A stretch of DNA of 64,000 nucleotides, taken from Knoellia koreensis. GTDB lineage: Bacteria; Actinomycetota; Actinomycetes; Actinomycetales; Dermatophilaceae. The stretch is taken from positions 620,001 through 684,000 of the forward strand of contig NZ_JABEPQ010000002.1 in NCBI RefSeq assembly GCF_013041615.1, given 5' to 3'. Shown here piece by piece: positions 26,576 through 38,507 of this stretch (its first letter is position 1; every line of letters starts with the position of its first letter). The notes beneath the pieces were generated by a model. That model saw nothing but the letters and a program-made list of their open reading frames with translations, searched no databases and was not told the DNA's origin. The translations under genes were made by a program, and so were the position numbers.

Positions 26576-28660
<2,085 letters not shown>

Positions 28661-28679
28661 CCGCGCGATACTCGAGGGC

Positions 28680-28901
28680 GTGAGCACCCTCGAGATCCCC
28701 ATCCGGGACGAGTCGATCCGGCTCGGCCAGCTGCTCAAGCTCGCCGGTGTCGTCGACGACGGGGCGATGGCCCGCGCCGTCATCGAGAACGGCGAGGTGC
28801 GGGTCGACGGCGACGTCGTCGCGCGTCGCGGCAGCCAGGTGCGCCCCGGCCAGTCCGTGGAGTATGCCGGCGAGACGATTCTCGTCGTCACCGGCACCTG
28901 A
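28680..28901 (+). CDS. S4-domain RNA-binding protein
   Basis: 73 residues that are almost entirely one S4 fold: RLGQLLKLAGVVDDGAMARA, then GEVRVDGDVVARRGSQVRPG, matching the YbcJ/YaaA-type small RNA-binding proteins. Such proteins bind rRNA or tRNA; no target is indicated. GTG 28680 starts 19 bp after whiB3, with GAGGGC immediately before it. The downstream terminator hairpin closes the unit. Confidence 0.82.
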   Translation: MSTLEIPIRDESIRLGQLLKLAGVVDDGAMARAVIENGEVRVDGDVVARRGSQVRPGQSVEYAGETILVVTGT

Positions 28902-28993
28902 GTGCCGAGTCACCTTCTGCCGCTGAGGGATTCGAGGTAATCCCCCACGCATCCCGGTCGGCCATCACCTCGACCGAGCGGGCGCGGGCACGC

Positions 28994-29026
28994 GAAAGGG
29001 GCGCCCCTTGTGGAGGCGCCCCTTTC
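28994..29026. terminator. Bidirectional terminator between S4 gene and groEL
   Basis: A 12-bp perfect stem GAAAGGGGCGCC (28994-29005) with its complement (29015-29026) and a 9-base loop. T-containing flanks occur on both strands. It lies between convergent genes (S4 protein ending 28901, groEL ending 29054), so it can serve both directions. Confidence 0.75.
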
Positions 29027-29053
29027 GGTCAGGCGCGAGGTATGCCGGGTGGC

Positions 29054-30682
<1,629 letters not shown>

Positions 30683-30713
30683 CTACCAATTGGTTTCAGC
30701 AGGGGTGGGAACA

Positions 30714-30756
30714 GGTATGCCGTGAGGTCACCACACGGGTGAGCTCACGGCATACC
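30714..30756. repeat. Inverted GTATGCC motif pair between groES and groEL
   Basis: GGTATGCCGTGAG (30714-30726) and its exact complement CTCACGGCATACC (30744-30756) form a 13-bp stem with a 17-base loop in the 111-bp groES-groEL gap. Both arms contain the iterated motif. In RNA this hairpin could attenuate or process the groES-groEL transcript. Confidence 0.7.
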
Positions 30757-30781
30757 GGATCCGTTGTCAGCCGCAGGTGGG

Positions 30782-31075
30782 TCAGCCGACGATGGCGAGC
30801 ACGTCGCGCGCCGACAGGATGAGCAGCTCATCCCCGCCGTGCTTGACCTCGGTGCCGCCGTACTTGCTGTAGATCACGCGGTCGCCGACCTTGACGTCGA
30901 GCGGGACGCGGTTGCCGTTGTCGTCGATGCGACCCGGGCCGATCGCGAGGACCTCGCCCTCCTGGGGCTTCTCCTTCGCGGTGTCCGGGATGACGAGGCC
31001 GGACGCGGTGGTCTGCTCGGCCTCGACGGACTTGACGACGATGCGGTCTTCGAGCGGCTTGATGGAAACCGACAC
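30782..31075 (-). CDS. groES: Co-chaperonin GroES
   Basis: 97 residues, complete: [11 protein letters not shown] at the N-terminus, mobile loop near 17-33, and [15 protein letters not shown] before the C-terminal strand. It forms the heptameric lid of GroEL. GTG 31075 has GGGAGG 10 nt upstream. The promoter, with two CIRCE elements, lies at 31178-31250, giving a leader of about 130 nt. Confidence 0.96.
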   Translation of the reverse strand: MSVSIKPLEDRIVVKSVEAEQTTASGLVIPDTAKEKPQEGEVLAIGPGRIDDNGNRVPLDVKVGDRVIYSKYGGTEVKHGGDELLILSARDVLAIVG

Positions 31076-31177
31076 GATGGTGACCTCCCCTTCGGGAATG
31101 TCGGAGTGGACAGGTTGGGGTGGAACTGGTGCACCCGTCCGGTCGCCGTCGCGGGGGTCGACCGAAGTGGCTGCGGG

Positions 31178-31204
31178 TTAGCACTCGGCGAACCGGAGTG
31201 CCAA
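31178..31204. promoter_or_regulatory. CIRCE element 1 (HrcA operator)
   Basis: TTAGCACTC, nine bases, GAGTGCCAA: a CIRCE with a single mismatch to the TTAGCACTC-N9-GAGTGCTAA consensus. It covers about +1 to +26 of the predicted groES transcript. HrcA, which binds it, is not in the window. Confidence 0.92.
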
Positions 31205-31209
31205 CACGA

Positions 31210-31238
31210 AATCTAGGCGCCAGTTAGCACTCGGTCAA
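31210..31238 (-). promoter_or_regulatory. groES-groEL sigma-70-type promoter
   Basis: On the minus strand, -35 TTGACC (31238-31233), a 17-bp spacer and -10 TAGATT (31215-31210). The -35 lies inside CIRCE 2, and the predicted start near 31203 lies at the edge of CIRCE 1, so HrcA bound at either site would block polymerase. Confidence 0.8.
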
Positions 31239-31250
31239 CTCGAGTGCCAA
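31224..31250. promoter_or_regulatory. CIRCE element 2 (HrcA operator)
   Basis: TTAGCACTC, nine bases, GAGTGCCAA, starting 19 bp beyond the end of element 1 and overlapping the groES -35 box. Two CIRCE copies at groESL are known in actinobacteria. Confidence 0.92.
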
Positions 31251-31328
31251 GGTTCCGTCGGCGTTCGCCGAGGGCCGACGGAGAAACCCACTTGTATGCC
31301 GCGTGGTCACCGCGCGAGGCTCGCTCCC

Positions 31329-32198
31329 GTGACCGACTCCTCCCCCGACGCCGACCCCACGGCTGGCCCCGCGGCAGACCCGGCGGCCAACCCCGCAGCC
31401 CTCCTTGCGGCCTACGACGAGCAGCTGCGCGAGGAGCTCTCGTCGGCGCTCACCGCCCCGCGGCTCGGCCCGCTGGTGCTCGCGACCTACCTCGGTGGGC
31501 GCGGCTTCGTCACCTACAAGAACCTCGAGGTGGACGGGCAGCCCGCCGACGAGGGGTCGGTGCGCGGGCTCGTCGAGGAGACACTCGCGCACTACCGGGC
31601 CATGCCCGACATCGTCCGCGTCGAGTGGAAGACCCGCGGCCACGACCACGCGCCAGGACTGCACGAGGCGTTGGTGCAGAACGGGTTCCAGCCCGACGAG
31701 CCCGAGTCGGTGATGGTCGGCGAGGCGCGCCTGCTCGCCTACGACGTGGCGCTGCCGGACGGCGTCGTGGTGCGTGAGGTCACCCACGACGACGAAGCCG
31801 TCCGCCGGATGCTGGCGATGCAGGCCAAGGTCTTCAACGACACCCCGGAGTTCGCCGCCGAGATGGAGGCGCAGATCTTCCACCGCCTGCGCACGCGCAA
31901 CGACATGGAGATGTGGGTCGCCGAGGCCGACGGCGAGGTCGTGTCGGCGGGCCGGCTCGAACCGGTCGAGGGCACCGAGTTCGCCGGGGTGTGGGGCGGC
32001 GCCACGCTGCCCGAGTGGCGGGGCCGCGGCGTCTACCGCGCCCTCACCTCCGCCCGCGCCCGGTCCGCGATCGGGCACGGCAAGAAGTACATGCACAGCG
32101 ACTCCACCGAGTTCTCGCGCCCGATCCTCGAGCGCTCGGGCCTGGTCAAGGTGACGACGACGACCCCCTACGAGTGGCGCCGCGACCGCGAAAGCTGA
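31329..32198 (+). CDS. GNAT-family N-acetyltransferase
   Basis: 289 residues. An N-terminal region of about 140 residues of unclear fold is followed by a GNAT domain with the acetyl-CoA loop LPEWRGRGVYRAL (about 230-242; the QxxGxG/A position reads RGRGVY). The substrate is unknown. GTG 31329 is preferred over an upstream in-frame ATG at 31296, which lies inside a GTATGCC motif copy. It diverges from groES. Confidence 0.75.
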   Translation: MTDSSPDADPTAGPAADPAANPAALLAAYDEQLREELSSALTAPRLGPLVLATYLGGRGFVTYKNLEVDGQPADEGSVRGLVEETLAHYRAMPDIVRVEWKTRGHDHAPGLHEALVQNGFQPDEPESVMVGEARLLAYDVALPDGVVVREVTHDDEAVRRMLAMQAKVFNDTPEFAAEMEAQIFHRLRTRNDMEMWVAEADGEVVSAGRLEPVEGTEFAGVWGGATLPEWRGRGVYRALTSARARSAIGHGKKYMHSDSTEFSRPILERSGLVKVTTTTPYEWRRDRES

Positions 32199-32274
32199 CC
32201 ACCCGGCATACGCCCAAGCTTGCGTCCAGCGCCGCCTCGGCGGGCCCTGACCGGCGGCTGCCACAATGCCGGGC

Positions 32275-33504
32275 ATGGACCTGGCCCTGCTGCGACGGCT
32301 CACCACCGGCGAGGGCTGGGGCCTCCTCCAGTCACTGCCGCCCTACGACGAGTCGCAGGCACTCGGCTTGCAGGACCGGTTGCGGGCCGCGGGTTTCGAC
32401 CCGGACCTGGTCGCGGCCGCGCTCAACCAGAGCCGCCTGCGGGCCAAGGCCGTCGACAAGTTCGGCGAGTTCGCTCGCGGCATGGTCTTCACCTCCGACG
32501 GGCTGGAGCAGGCCACCCGGCTCGCCGTCGCGGCCCGCCACGCCCAGCGGTTCCGTGCGGCGGGTGTCTCGACGGTGCACGACCTCGGCTGCGGCATCGG
32601 GGCCGACGCCATGGCGATGGCCGGGCTCGACCTGCGGGTGCGGGCGATCGACGCCGACGAGGTGACCGCGGCGGTCGCGGCGGTCAACCTGCGTCACTGG
32701 CCCGAGTCGGGCGCGCAGGCCGGCCGGGTCGAGGACTTCACGCCACCCGCCGGTGAGGGTGCCCGCGATGCCGGCGCCTGGCTCGACCCTGCGCGGCGCA
32801 CACCCGGCGTCGCCGACGTACGCGGTCGCACGCGCCGGGTCTTCGACCTCGACTCGATCTCGCCCTCGTGGCAACAGGTGCAGGACATCGCCCGCCGCCT
32901 GCCCGCCACCGGAGCCAAGCTCGCTCCCGCCTTTCCCCATGCCGCGATCCCGGCCGGCGCGGAGGCCCAGTGGACCTCGCTCGACGGTGAGGTCCTGGAG
33001 TGCGCCGTCTGGTTCGGACCGCTCGCCCAGACCGCGGGCCGGACCGCCGCTGTCCTGCGCGACGGGGGTGCCGTGCTGGTGACCGAGGCGGGGGCCGACC
33101 CCGACCACGCGCGGGTCAACTCACTCGGGGAGATCGGCGCCTGGCTCTACGAACCGGACCGGGCCGTCATCCGGGCCGGGCTCGTGGGCGCGGTGACGGC
33201 GGCGGTCGACGGGCACGAGCTGGACGACGGCGTCGGCTACGTGTCCAGCGACGCCGCCCACGACGTGCCCTTTGCCCGCCGGTTCGTCGTCGTCGAGGCG
33301 ATGCCGTTCAACGTCAAGGCGTTGCGCGGGTGGCTGCGCGACCACGGGTTCGACCGGCTCACCATCAAGAAGCGCGGCGTCAGCGTCGACCCCGACCTCC
33401 TGCGCCGCCAGCTGCGCCTGCCCGCCAAGGGGCGCACCGAGGCGACCGTCGTCCTCACCAGGGTGCGCAGCAACCAGGTGGCGCTGGTCGTGCGCCCGGC
33501 CTGA
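32275..33504 (+). CDS. Class I SAM methyltransferase with THUMP-like C-terminal domain
   Basis: 409 residues. The SAM-binding motif I is VHDLGCGIGADAMAMA (about 103-118), with IDADEVTAA as motif II. The C-terminal 80 residues (RGWLRDHGFDRLTIKKRGV) match the THUMP-like domain of actinobacterial proteins in this family, so an RNA substrate is plausible. ATG 32275 is preferred over ATG 32266. It follows the GNAT gene by 76 bp, which contain a GGCATAC copy (32205). Confidence 0.8.
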   Translation: MDLALLRRLTTGEGWGLLQSLPPYDESQALGLQDRLRAAGFDPDLVAAALNQSRLRAKAVDKFGEFARGMVFTSDGLEQATRLAVAARHAQRFRAAGVSTVHDLGCGIGADAMAMAGLDLRVRAIDADEVTAAVAAVNLRHWPESGAQAGRVEDFTPPAGEGARDAGAWLDPARRTPGVADVRGRTRRVFDLDSISPSWQQVQDIARRLPATGAKLAPAFPHAAIPAGAEAQWTSLDGEVLECAVWFGPLAQTAGRTAAVLRDGGAVLVTEAGADPDHARVNSLGEIGAWLYEPDRAVIRAGLVGAVTAAVDGHELDDGVGYVSSDAAHDVPFARRFVVVEAMPFNVKALRGWLRDHGFDRLTIKKRGVSVDPDLLRRQLRLPAKGRTEATVVLTRVRSNQVALVVRPA

Positions 33505-33603
33505 CGGCACACCCGTCAAACCCCCTTCCCCTCCCACGTCGGTCGTGGCCATGCGGGGGTATGCCGCCGTGCCCGGCGGGGCGTGAGCCTCGCCACGCGC
33601 CCC

Positions 33604-33642
33604 GTGACCTGTTTGTGACCTCGGCGGCCCAGCCGGTACCGT
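33604..33642 (+). promoter_or_regulatory. Promoter candidate with direct repeat GTGACCT
   Basis: GTGACCT at 33604-33610 and 33615-33621, 11 bp apart. TTGTGA (33613-33618), an 18-bp spacer and TACCGT (33637-33642) could be -35 and -10 of the exported-protein gene starting at 33697. This lies in the 192-bp gap after the methyltransferase gene, which also holds a GTATGCC copy (33559) and an imperfect hairpin (33578-33603). Confidence 0.35.
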
Positions 33643-33696
33643 GACCGCTTGGCCCTCGGCCGTCCGCTTGCCAGCTCACCCAGGACTCCCTCCCTC

Positions 33697-34452
33697 ATGA
33701 CCCAGCCCCCCACGTCCTCAGGTCGTCACCGCGTCCAGCTCCGCCGCAGCCCTGCGCTGCGCGCCGAGCTGACTGCGATGGTGCGTCGACCCAGCCACCG
33801 CGGCCTGGTCAAGACGGCGGGGTGCCTGCTGGCGGCCGTGGGGTTCGTGAGCGCCTGGTCGGCCCCCATCGCCAGCCCCGCACTCGCCCTGGTCGACTCG
33901 CCGCGTGAGGCTGCCCCGACCACCACGGTGACCGCGCCGGCGGCGGCCGTGGCCCAGCCCGAGACGTTCGGGCAGATCGGGTTCTCGGCAGTCGCCAAGC
34001 CCAAGCCGAAGCCGAAGGCCAAGCCCAAGGCGTCCGCCCCGAAGAAGGACACCTCCGCGGCAGGGGCCCTCGCCGACCGCACGCAGGACTCCGTGTCGCG
34101 TGGTGGCATCCGGCGCTCCGGCCTGCGCAACGAGCTCGGCCTGACGCCCAACGGCCTGGTCGTGCTCAACGCGATCCGCGACAACTTCCCGCAGGTGACG
34201 TCCTTCGGCGGGTTCCGTGCGGGCGACATGGACCACGGCACCGGCACCGCGGTCGACGCGATGGTGTCGAGCCGGGCGACCGGCGACCAGGTGGCGTCCT
34301 ACGTCATCGCCAACGCGTCCCAGCTCAACGTGAAGTACATCATCTGGTACCAGCGGATCTGGTACCCGAGCACCGGCACGTGGAAGTACATGTCGGACCG
34401 CGGCAGCGTCACCCAGAACCACATGGACCACGTCCACGTCTCGGTGAACTGA
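33697..34452 (+). CDS. Exported protein with ARB-07466-like / peptidase M15-like C-terminal domain
   Basis: 251 residues. A long N-region with a hydrophobic core (about 46-68, LVKTAGCLLAAVGFVSAWSA) acts as signal, followed by a Pro/Thr/Ala-rich stretch and a Lys-Pro repeat (KPKPKPKAKPKAS, about 104-116). The C-terminal domain has FGGFRAGDMDHGTGTAVD and HMDHVHVSVN, the His/Asp arrangement of actinobacterial cell-wall-associated proteins related to D,D-carboxypeptidases. A wall-binding or hydrolytic role is inferred. ATG 33697 has only a weak ribosome-binding site. Confidence 0.72.
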   Translation: MTQPPTSSGRHRVQLRRSPALRAELTAMVRRPSHRGLVKTAGCLLAAVGFVSAWSAPIASPALALVDSPREAAPTTTVTAPAAAVAQPETFGQIGFSAVAKPKPKPKAKPKASAPKKDTSAAGALADRTQDSVSRGGIRRSGLRNELGLTPNGLVVLNAIRDNFPQVTSFGGFRAGDMDHGTGTAVDAMVSSRATGDQVASYVIANASQLNVKYIIWYQRIWYPSTGTWKYMSDRGSVTQNHMDHVHVSVN

Positions 34453-34469
34453 CCCCCTCCGGGCCGGCG

Positions 34470-35174
34470 TCAGGCCAGCTGCGGCGTGCAGACCCAGTAG
34501 TCGAACCGCTGCCTGCCCCGGGTGGTCCCGATCTCGACGGACAACGACCGGGTGACGCCCCGGCGCACGAGGACCGGCTCGCTGAAGATCGGGCCGTCGT
34601 GGACGAACGTGTGGTACTCGCCGAGCTCACCGCAGGGGTCGACGTCCGCCGGAAGCGACTCCACGAACTCGCGGTCGACGGGCACCCCGACGCGCTCCGG
34701 TCCGAGCACGGCGGCGTCGACGACGACCGTGACGGCTCGCATCCCGGTTGCGAGGAAGCGGTCGATGCATTCGCGAGAGGTCCACTGCCACAACGGTTCC
34801 AGGACCTGCAGCCCCAGCGGCCCGAACAGGTCGTCGCGGTGCACCCGGGCTCCCGAGACGGACAGGTCGCCGAACGCGACGGCATCGAAGCCTGCCTCGC
34901 GCAGCCGTGCCCCCACCGCGCCGATGCGCTCGGCATACCCCTCAAGCTCAGGCCCGGCCATGGGCACGACCTCCAGCGGTATGCCGATGGACTCCGCCTG
35001 CGCTCGCAGCAGGGCCGAGGGCACGTGGTGGACCGTAGCCACCGACTCGTCGGGCGCGACTGTCGTGACCAGCCGCTCGACGCTGATGTCGTCACGGGCC
35101 AGGAGGAGGCTCAGCGCCAGGGCCGAGTCCTTGCCACCACTCCACTGGAAGGCGACACGCAGCGGCCGAGTCAC
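34470..35174 (-). CDS. PP-loop ATP pyrophosphatase, diphthine-ammonia-ligase-like
   Basis: 234 residues. PP-loop WSGGKDSALAL (11-21), EVVPM and VAFGDL motifs fit the Dph6-related N-type ATP pyrophosphatases. Bacteria lack diphthamide, so the real substrate is unknown. GTG 35174 overlaps the ribokinase stop (GTGA), making it the last gene of an operon with ribokinase and a nucleoside hydrolase. Its 3' end is 17 bp from the convergent exported-protein gene. Confidence 0.8.
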   Translation of the reverse strand: MTRPLRVAFQWSGGKDSALALSLLLARDDISVERLVTTVAPDESVATVHHVPSALLRAQAESIGIPLEVVPMAGPELEGYAERIGAVGARLREAGFDAVAFGDLSVSGARVHRDDLFGPLGLQVLEPLWQWTSRECIDRFLATGMRAVTVVVDAAVLGPERVGVPVDREFVESLPADVDPCGELGEYHTFVHDGPIFSEPVLVRRGVTRSLSVEIGTTRGRQRFDYWVCTPQLA

Positions 35175-35995
35175 AACGACGGATCCGCTTGCGCCCCAAC
35201 GCGGGTGACCGCCTCGGCACCCGCAGCAGCGGCACGTCGCACGGCCTCACCACGGGTGGACCCCGCCGCGAGCGAGGCTGCCAGTGCGCCGCAGAAGGCG
35301 TCCCCCGCGCCCGTGGTGTCGACGACCCGGTCGGCCGGCACCTCCTCGACCGCGAACGGCTCACCGTCCCACGTGCACCCGGCCGCACCGAACGTCACGA
35401 GCAGCGACCCCGGCACCACATCACCATCCGCGAGCTGGGCGGCCTCGTGCTCGTTGACGACCACGGGGTCGGCGAGCGCGGCCACGTCGTGCGGGAGGGC
35501 GGCATACGGTGCGGCGTTGACGACGACCCTCATGCCGCGACGGTGCGCGTCCCGCGCGGTCTCGGCCACGACGTCGAGGGGCACCTCCAGCTGCACGAGC
35601 AGCACGTCACCCTCACCCCAACCCGTCAGATCGGGCTGTGTGGCAACGGAGTTCGCACCCGGCACCACGACGATCGTGTTCTCACCCTCGTCGTCGACCG
35701 CAATCCACGCCTGACCCGTCGGCAGGTCGGGCGCCACCCGCACGCGGGTGACGTCGACGCCTCGAGACTCGAGCCGACGCAGGTATGCCGTGCCGTCACC
35801 GTCGTCTCCCACCGCACCGGCCATGGCGACATCGGCGCCCGCCGCGACTGCGGCGACGGCCTGGTTGGCGCCCTTGCCTCCCGCGTTGCGGATGAGACCG
35901 GGCTCGGCGAGCACGGTCTCGCCAGGGCGCGGATGGTGGCCGACCTGGGCCACGAGGTCGACGTTGAGCGACCCGAGGACGAGCACGCGACCCAT
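35171..35995 (-). CDS. rbsK: Ribokinase
   Basis: 274 residues, PfkB-family kinase. GSLNVDLVAQV at the N-terminus and GGKGANQAVAA (about 39-49) are the ribokinase sugar-binding motifs. DTTGAGDAFCGAL (about 232-244) contains the catalytic Asp and the anion hole. It phosphorylates D-ribose, which the adjacent nucleoside hydrolase releases. The start ATG at 35995 overlaps the upstream TGA by one base. Confidence 0.9.
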   Translation of the reverse strand: MGRVLVLGSLNVDLVAQVGHHPRPGETVLAEPGLIRNAGGKGANQAVAAVAAGADVAMAGAVGDDGDGTAYLRRLESRGVDVTRVRVAPDLPTGQAWIAVDDEGENTIVVVPGANSVATQPDLTGWGEGDVLLVQLEVPLDVVAETARDAHRRGMRVVVNAAPYAALPHDVAALADPVVVNEHEAAQLADGDVVPGSLLVTFGAAGCTWDGEPFAVEEVPADRVVDTTGAGDAFCGALAASLAAGSTRGEAVRRAAAAGAEAVTRVGAQADPSL

Positions 35996-37002
35996 CAGCG
36001 CAGTCCTCCGGTGACCGTCTGGAACCACAGGGATGCGTACCGTTGCGCGTCGACGTCGAGACAGACGTCGATCGTCGACCGGGCCCGCCCATGCGGGTCG
36101 TGGGTGAGGTCGCCGCTCCAGTCGCGACGGTCGACGATGGTGCGGCCCCGGGACCAGGTGCCGGCGAGCTCGACCCGGACCGGGAGGTTCTCGCGACGCA
36201 CGCCCGCCGGCTCGATGACGGCGCAGACCGCACCGGCGTCGCCGATGGTGGCCGACGAGTCGCCGAATCGCTTGCACTGAAAGGCGATCAGCTGTGCAGC
36301 GAGGTCAGCGGCGTCACCCTTTCCCGCGGCAAGCAACGGCTCGATGCTGGCCCGGGTGACGCGCGGCCGGTAGAAGACGTCGAGCCCGTACATCGTGACC
36401 GCGATGCCCAGGTCGGCGCACGCGTCGAGGACGATGGCCGCCGCCTCGGGGTCGTGGAAGACGTTGAACTCGGCGGAGGCCGTGGCGTTGCCGTCGGCCG
36501 CTGCGCCGCCCATGAACACGACCTCGCGGATGCCTTCGGCGACCTCGGGGTAGGTGCGCAGGAGCAACGCGATGTTGGTCAGGGGTGCGAGCGGGATGAG
36601 CGTGACCTTGCGGCCACGGTCCCCAGTGGCGGCGGCTTCGAGCAGCACGTCGCGCAGCAGCTCGACGGCGTTGCGCGAGTCGGGGTCTCGGGTCGACTTG
36701 ACCCAGTCGAGGTCGCCCATGCCGTCCTGGCCGTGGACGTGCCGGGCATCGACCGGGTCCTCCAGGAGGGGGAGCTCGGCGCCCCGCGCGACGGGCACGT
36801 CCTGGCGCTCGGCGGCGTCGAGGACGGTGAGCGTGTTGGTGACCACGGCGTCGACCGGGGCGTTGCCGCCGACGCAGGTGACGGCGCGCAGGTCGAGCGC
36901 GGGGTGCAGGGCGGCGAGCAGGATCGCGCAGGCATCGTCGACACCGGTGTCGACGTCGAGGACCACGGGAAGGGCGCCGTTCGCGGCATACGTCCGCACC
37001 AT
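35995..37002 (-). CDS. Inosine-uridine-type nucleoside hydrolase
   Basis: 335 residues. The calcium-binding DVDTGVDDA motif (16-24) and LAPLTNIA with a later Asn/His-rich active-site region (EFNVFHDPEAA) mark an N-ribohydrolase that splits nucleosides into base and ribose. Downstream ribokinase makes this a purine or pyrimidine salvage operon. The spectrum of nucleosides cannot be read. The start is ATG 37002. Confidence 0.88.
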   Translation of the reverse strand: MVRTYAANGALPVVLDVDTGVDDACAILLAALHPALDLRAVTCVGGNAPVDAVVTNTLTVLDAAERQDVPVARGAELPLLEDPVDARHVHGQDGMGDLDWVKSTRDPDSRNAVELLRDVLLEAAATGDRGRKVTLIPLAPLTNIALLLRTYPEVAEGIREVVFMGGAAADGNATASAEFNVFHDPEAAAIVLDACADLGIAVTMYGLDVFYRPRVTRASIEPLLAAGKGDAADLAAQLIAFQCKRFGDSSATIGDAGAVCAVIEPAGVRRENLPVRVELAGTWSRGRTIVDRRDWSGDLTHDPHGRARSTIDVCLDVDAQRYASLWFQTVTGGLR

Positions 37003-37028
37003 GCTCGCGATCCTGCCAGAGCGGGGCT

Positions 37029-37604
37029 TCAGCCCTCGGAGTCGACCCCGCAGGCCAGGTAGACGAGGTGCTTCACGCCGGAACTGACGTTGTCGTCGAG
37101 GCGAGTCTCGACCGTCCCCCAGACGCGCTTGGCCTCCACCTCGACCCGCGGCCCCTCTTCGGTGGTGCGAACCGCGGCGAGGGTCCTTGCGCAGTCGGAC
37201 ACGGTGAGCTGCAGGCGCAGCGGTGCCGAGCTGCCAGGACCGAGCCGCAGCGGTGCCGGTGTCGTCCGCGCCCCGGTGATACCGGGGGCGGCGATGGACA
37301 CCGAGTCGATCGTCACGGGGACCAGCCCCCGGTTGACCAGGGTCGCCTCGAAGACCACCACCCGCGTGGCGGTGTCTGCCTGTCCCTGCGAGCTGCCATC
37401 GGTGGCGACGTGCGGGACCAGGAGACCGGACCACCAGCCCAGGACGGCGAGCGCGATCAGAACCGTGATGCCGATCGCGGTGCGGCGCAACACGATTCGT
37501 TCACGTCGGTCGATCGAGTCCGCAGCCGGGGCGATCTCCTGCCAGACCTCGGTCGACACCCACCCCACGCCGCGCCCCTTCGCGCTCAGCTCGCTCATGG
37601 TCAT
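37029..37604 (-). CDS. Single-pass membrane protein of unknown function
   Basis: 191 residues. About 40 cytoplasmic residues precede one membrane helix (about 43-62), then an extracytoplasmic beta-rich domain with two cysteines (DCART near 140 and LACG near 185) that could form a disulfide. ATG 37604 is used (37598 also possible). A -10-like TACAGT on the minus strand 10 to 15 nt before the start suggests a very short leader. It diverges from a membrane-protein/GntR operon across 60 bp. Confidence 0.65.
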   Translation of the reverse strand: MTMSELSAKGRGVGWVSTEVWQEIAPAADSIDRRERIVLRRTAIGITVLIALAVLGWWSGLLVPHVATDGSSQGQADTATRVVVFEATLVNRGLVPVTIDSVSIAAPGITGARTTPAPLRLGPGSSAPLRLQLTVSDCARTLAAVRTTEEGPRVEVEAKRVWGTVETRLDDNVSSGVKHLVYLACGVDSEG

Positions 37605-37607
37605 GAA

Positions 37608-37635
37608 TGTATCACTGTATTGACACATTGACACA
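37608..37635. promoter_or_regulatory. Operator-like repeats between divergent genes, next to a GntR operon
   Basis: TGTATCA, six bases, TGACACA (37608-37627) is a near-palindrome with one mismatch. TTGACACA at 37628-37635 extends it as a direct repeat of the right half. The stretch is markedly AT-rich for this genome. YtrA-type GntR regulators often bind their own operon promoter, so the GntR at 38504 is the obvious candidate. Confidence 0.45.
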
Positions 37636-37664
37636 AGCCCTGTGTGTGGTCCACAGTGACGTCC

Positions 37665-38507
37665 ATGGCACAGCTGATGGTGATGGGACTGGTGGTGGCG
37701 GTTGCCGTGGCGGTCTGCCTCTACGCAGCCGTCGCAGCCTTCAAGCAACCGGTCAGCCGACCACGGTTGGAAAAGTTTGCCGCGCGTCAACGGCTCAGGG
37801 TGACCGCCGACAACGGCCCACTGGTGCTCCACGCCCTGGGGATCACGCAGCGCTGGCGAACCCTCGGGCTGTGGACCGGCATCGCGTGCGGCGTCCTGTG
37901 GTCGCTCCGGGAGGGTCGACTCACCCTGGACTTCGCGGCCGCCTTCATCGGGTGGTTTGCCGGCGCCGTCGTGGCCGAGTGGCGGATCGCGGGCATACCG
38001 CGGGGTGAGGGTCGACGGGCGGCGTCGCTGGCGCCGCGCACGCTGTCGAGCTACCTGCGTCGCGGCCCCCTTGTGACACTCGCGGTGGCGCTGGCCATCT
38101 GGCTCGGCGCCACGATCGCGGCCGCCCTCAGGACCGGGGGCCTTGCGCCCTGGGCCTGGGCCGCGGTCACCCTGAGCGGTCTCGCGCTGCTCGTGCTCAC
38201 GCTGCGCCGCGTGGTCGACCGTCCCCAGCCACCGGCCGGGGACGACCTTGTCGCGGCTGACGACGCGCTCAGGGCCAGGGCTGCCGCGGTCCTGACGGGT
38301 TCGGCGATCGCGGCCCTGGGGCTTCCGACCGCGGCCGTGTTCGAGGTCGCGGGGCGCTCCGAGGCGGTCTACGGAAACGCCTCGTGGGCCGCGATCGGGC
38401 TGCTGCTCATGCTGCTCGAGCTCGGAGTCGGTTGGCGGCTCGCCACGGATGCCAGCCCTGCCCGCACCGGCCGAGCTCGACCGGCACCGGCGGCAACCCA
38501 GTCGTGA
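37665..38507 (+). CDS. Multi-pass membrane protein of unknown function
   Basis: 280 residues with about six hydrophobic helices (one at 5-25, two near 75-105, two near 140-180 and one near 240-260). A positively charged loop (RQRLRVT, about 46-52) lies after the first helix. I do not recognise a family. Its stop overlaps the GntR start (GTGA at 38504), so the two are coupled; in YtrA-type operons such membrane proteins are typically the regulated transport component. Confidence 0.68.
   Translation: MAQLMVMGLVVAVAVAVCLYAAVAAFKQPVSRPRLEKFAARQRLRVTADNGPLVLHALGITQRWRTLGLWTGIACGVLWSLREGRLTLDFAAAFIGWFAGAVVAEWRIAGIPRGEGRRAASLAPRTLSSYLRRGPLVTLAVALAIWLGATIAAALRTGGLAPWAWAAVTLSGLALLVLTLRRVVDRPQPPAGDDLVAADDALRARAAAVLTGSAIAALGLPTAAVFEVAGRSEAVYGNASWAAIGLLLMLLELGVGWRLATDASPARTGRARPAPAATQS

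Noticed and set aside
31296-31331. Upstream ATG at 31296 as start of the GNAT gene
   Set aside because: That ATG is part of a GTATGCC copy, has no ribosome site, and the added residues are unlike the family; GTG 31329 is preferred.
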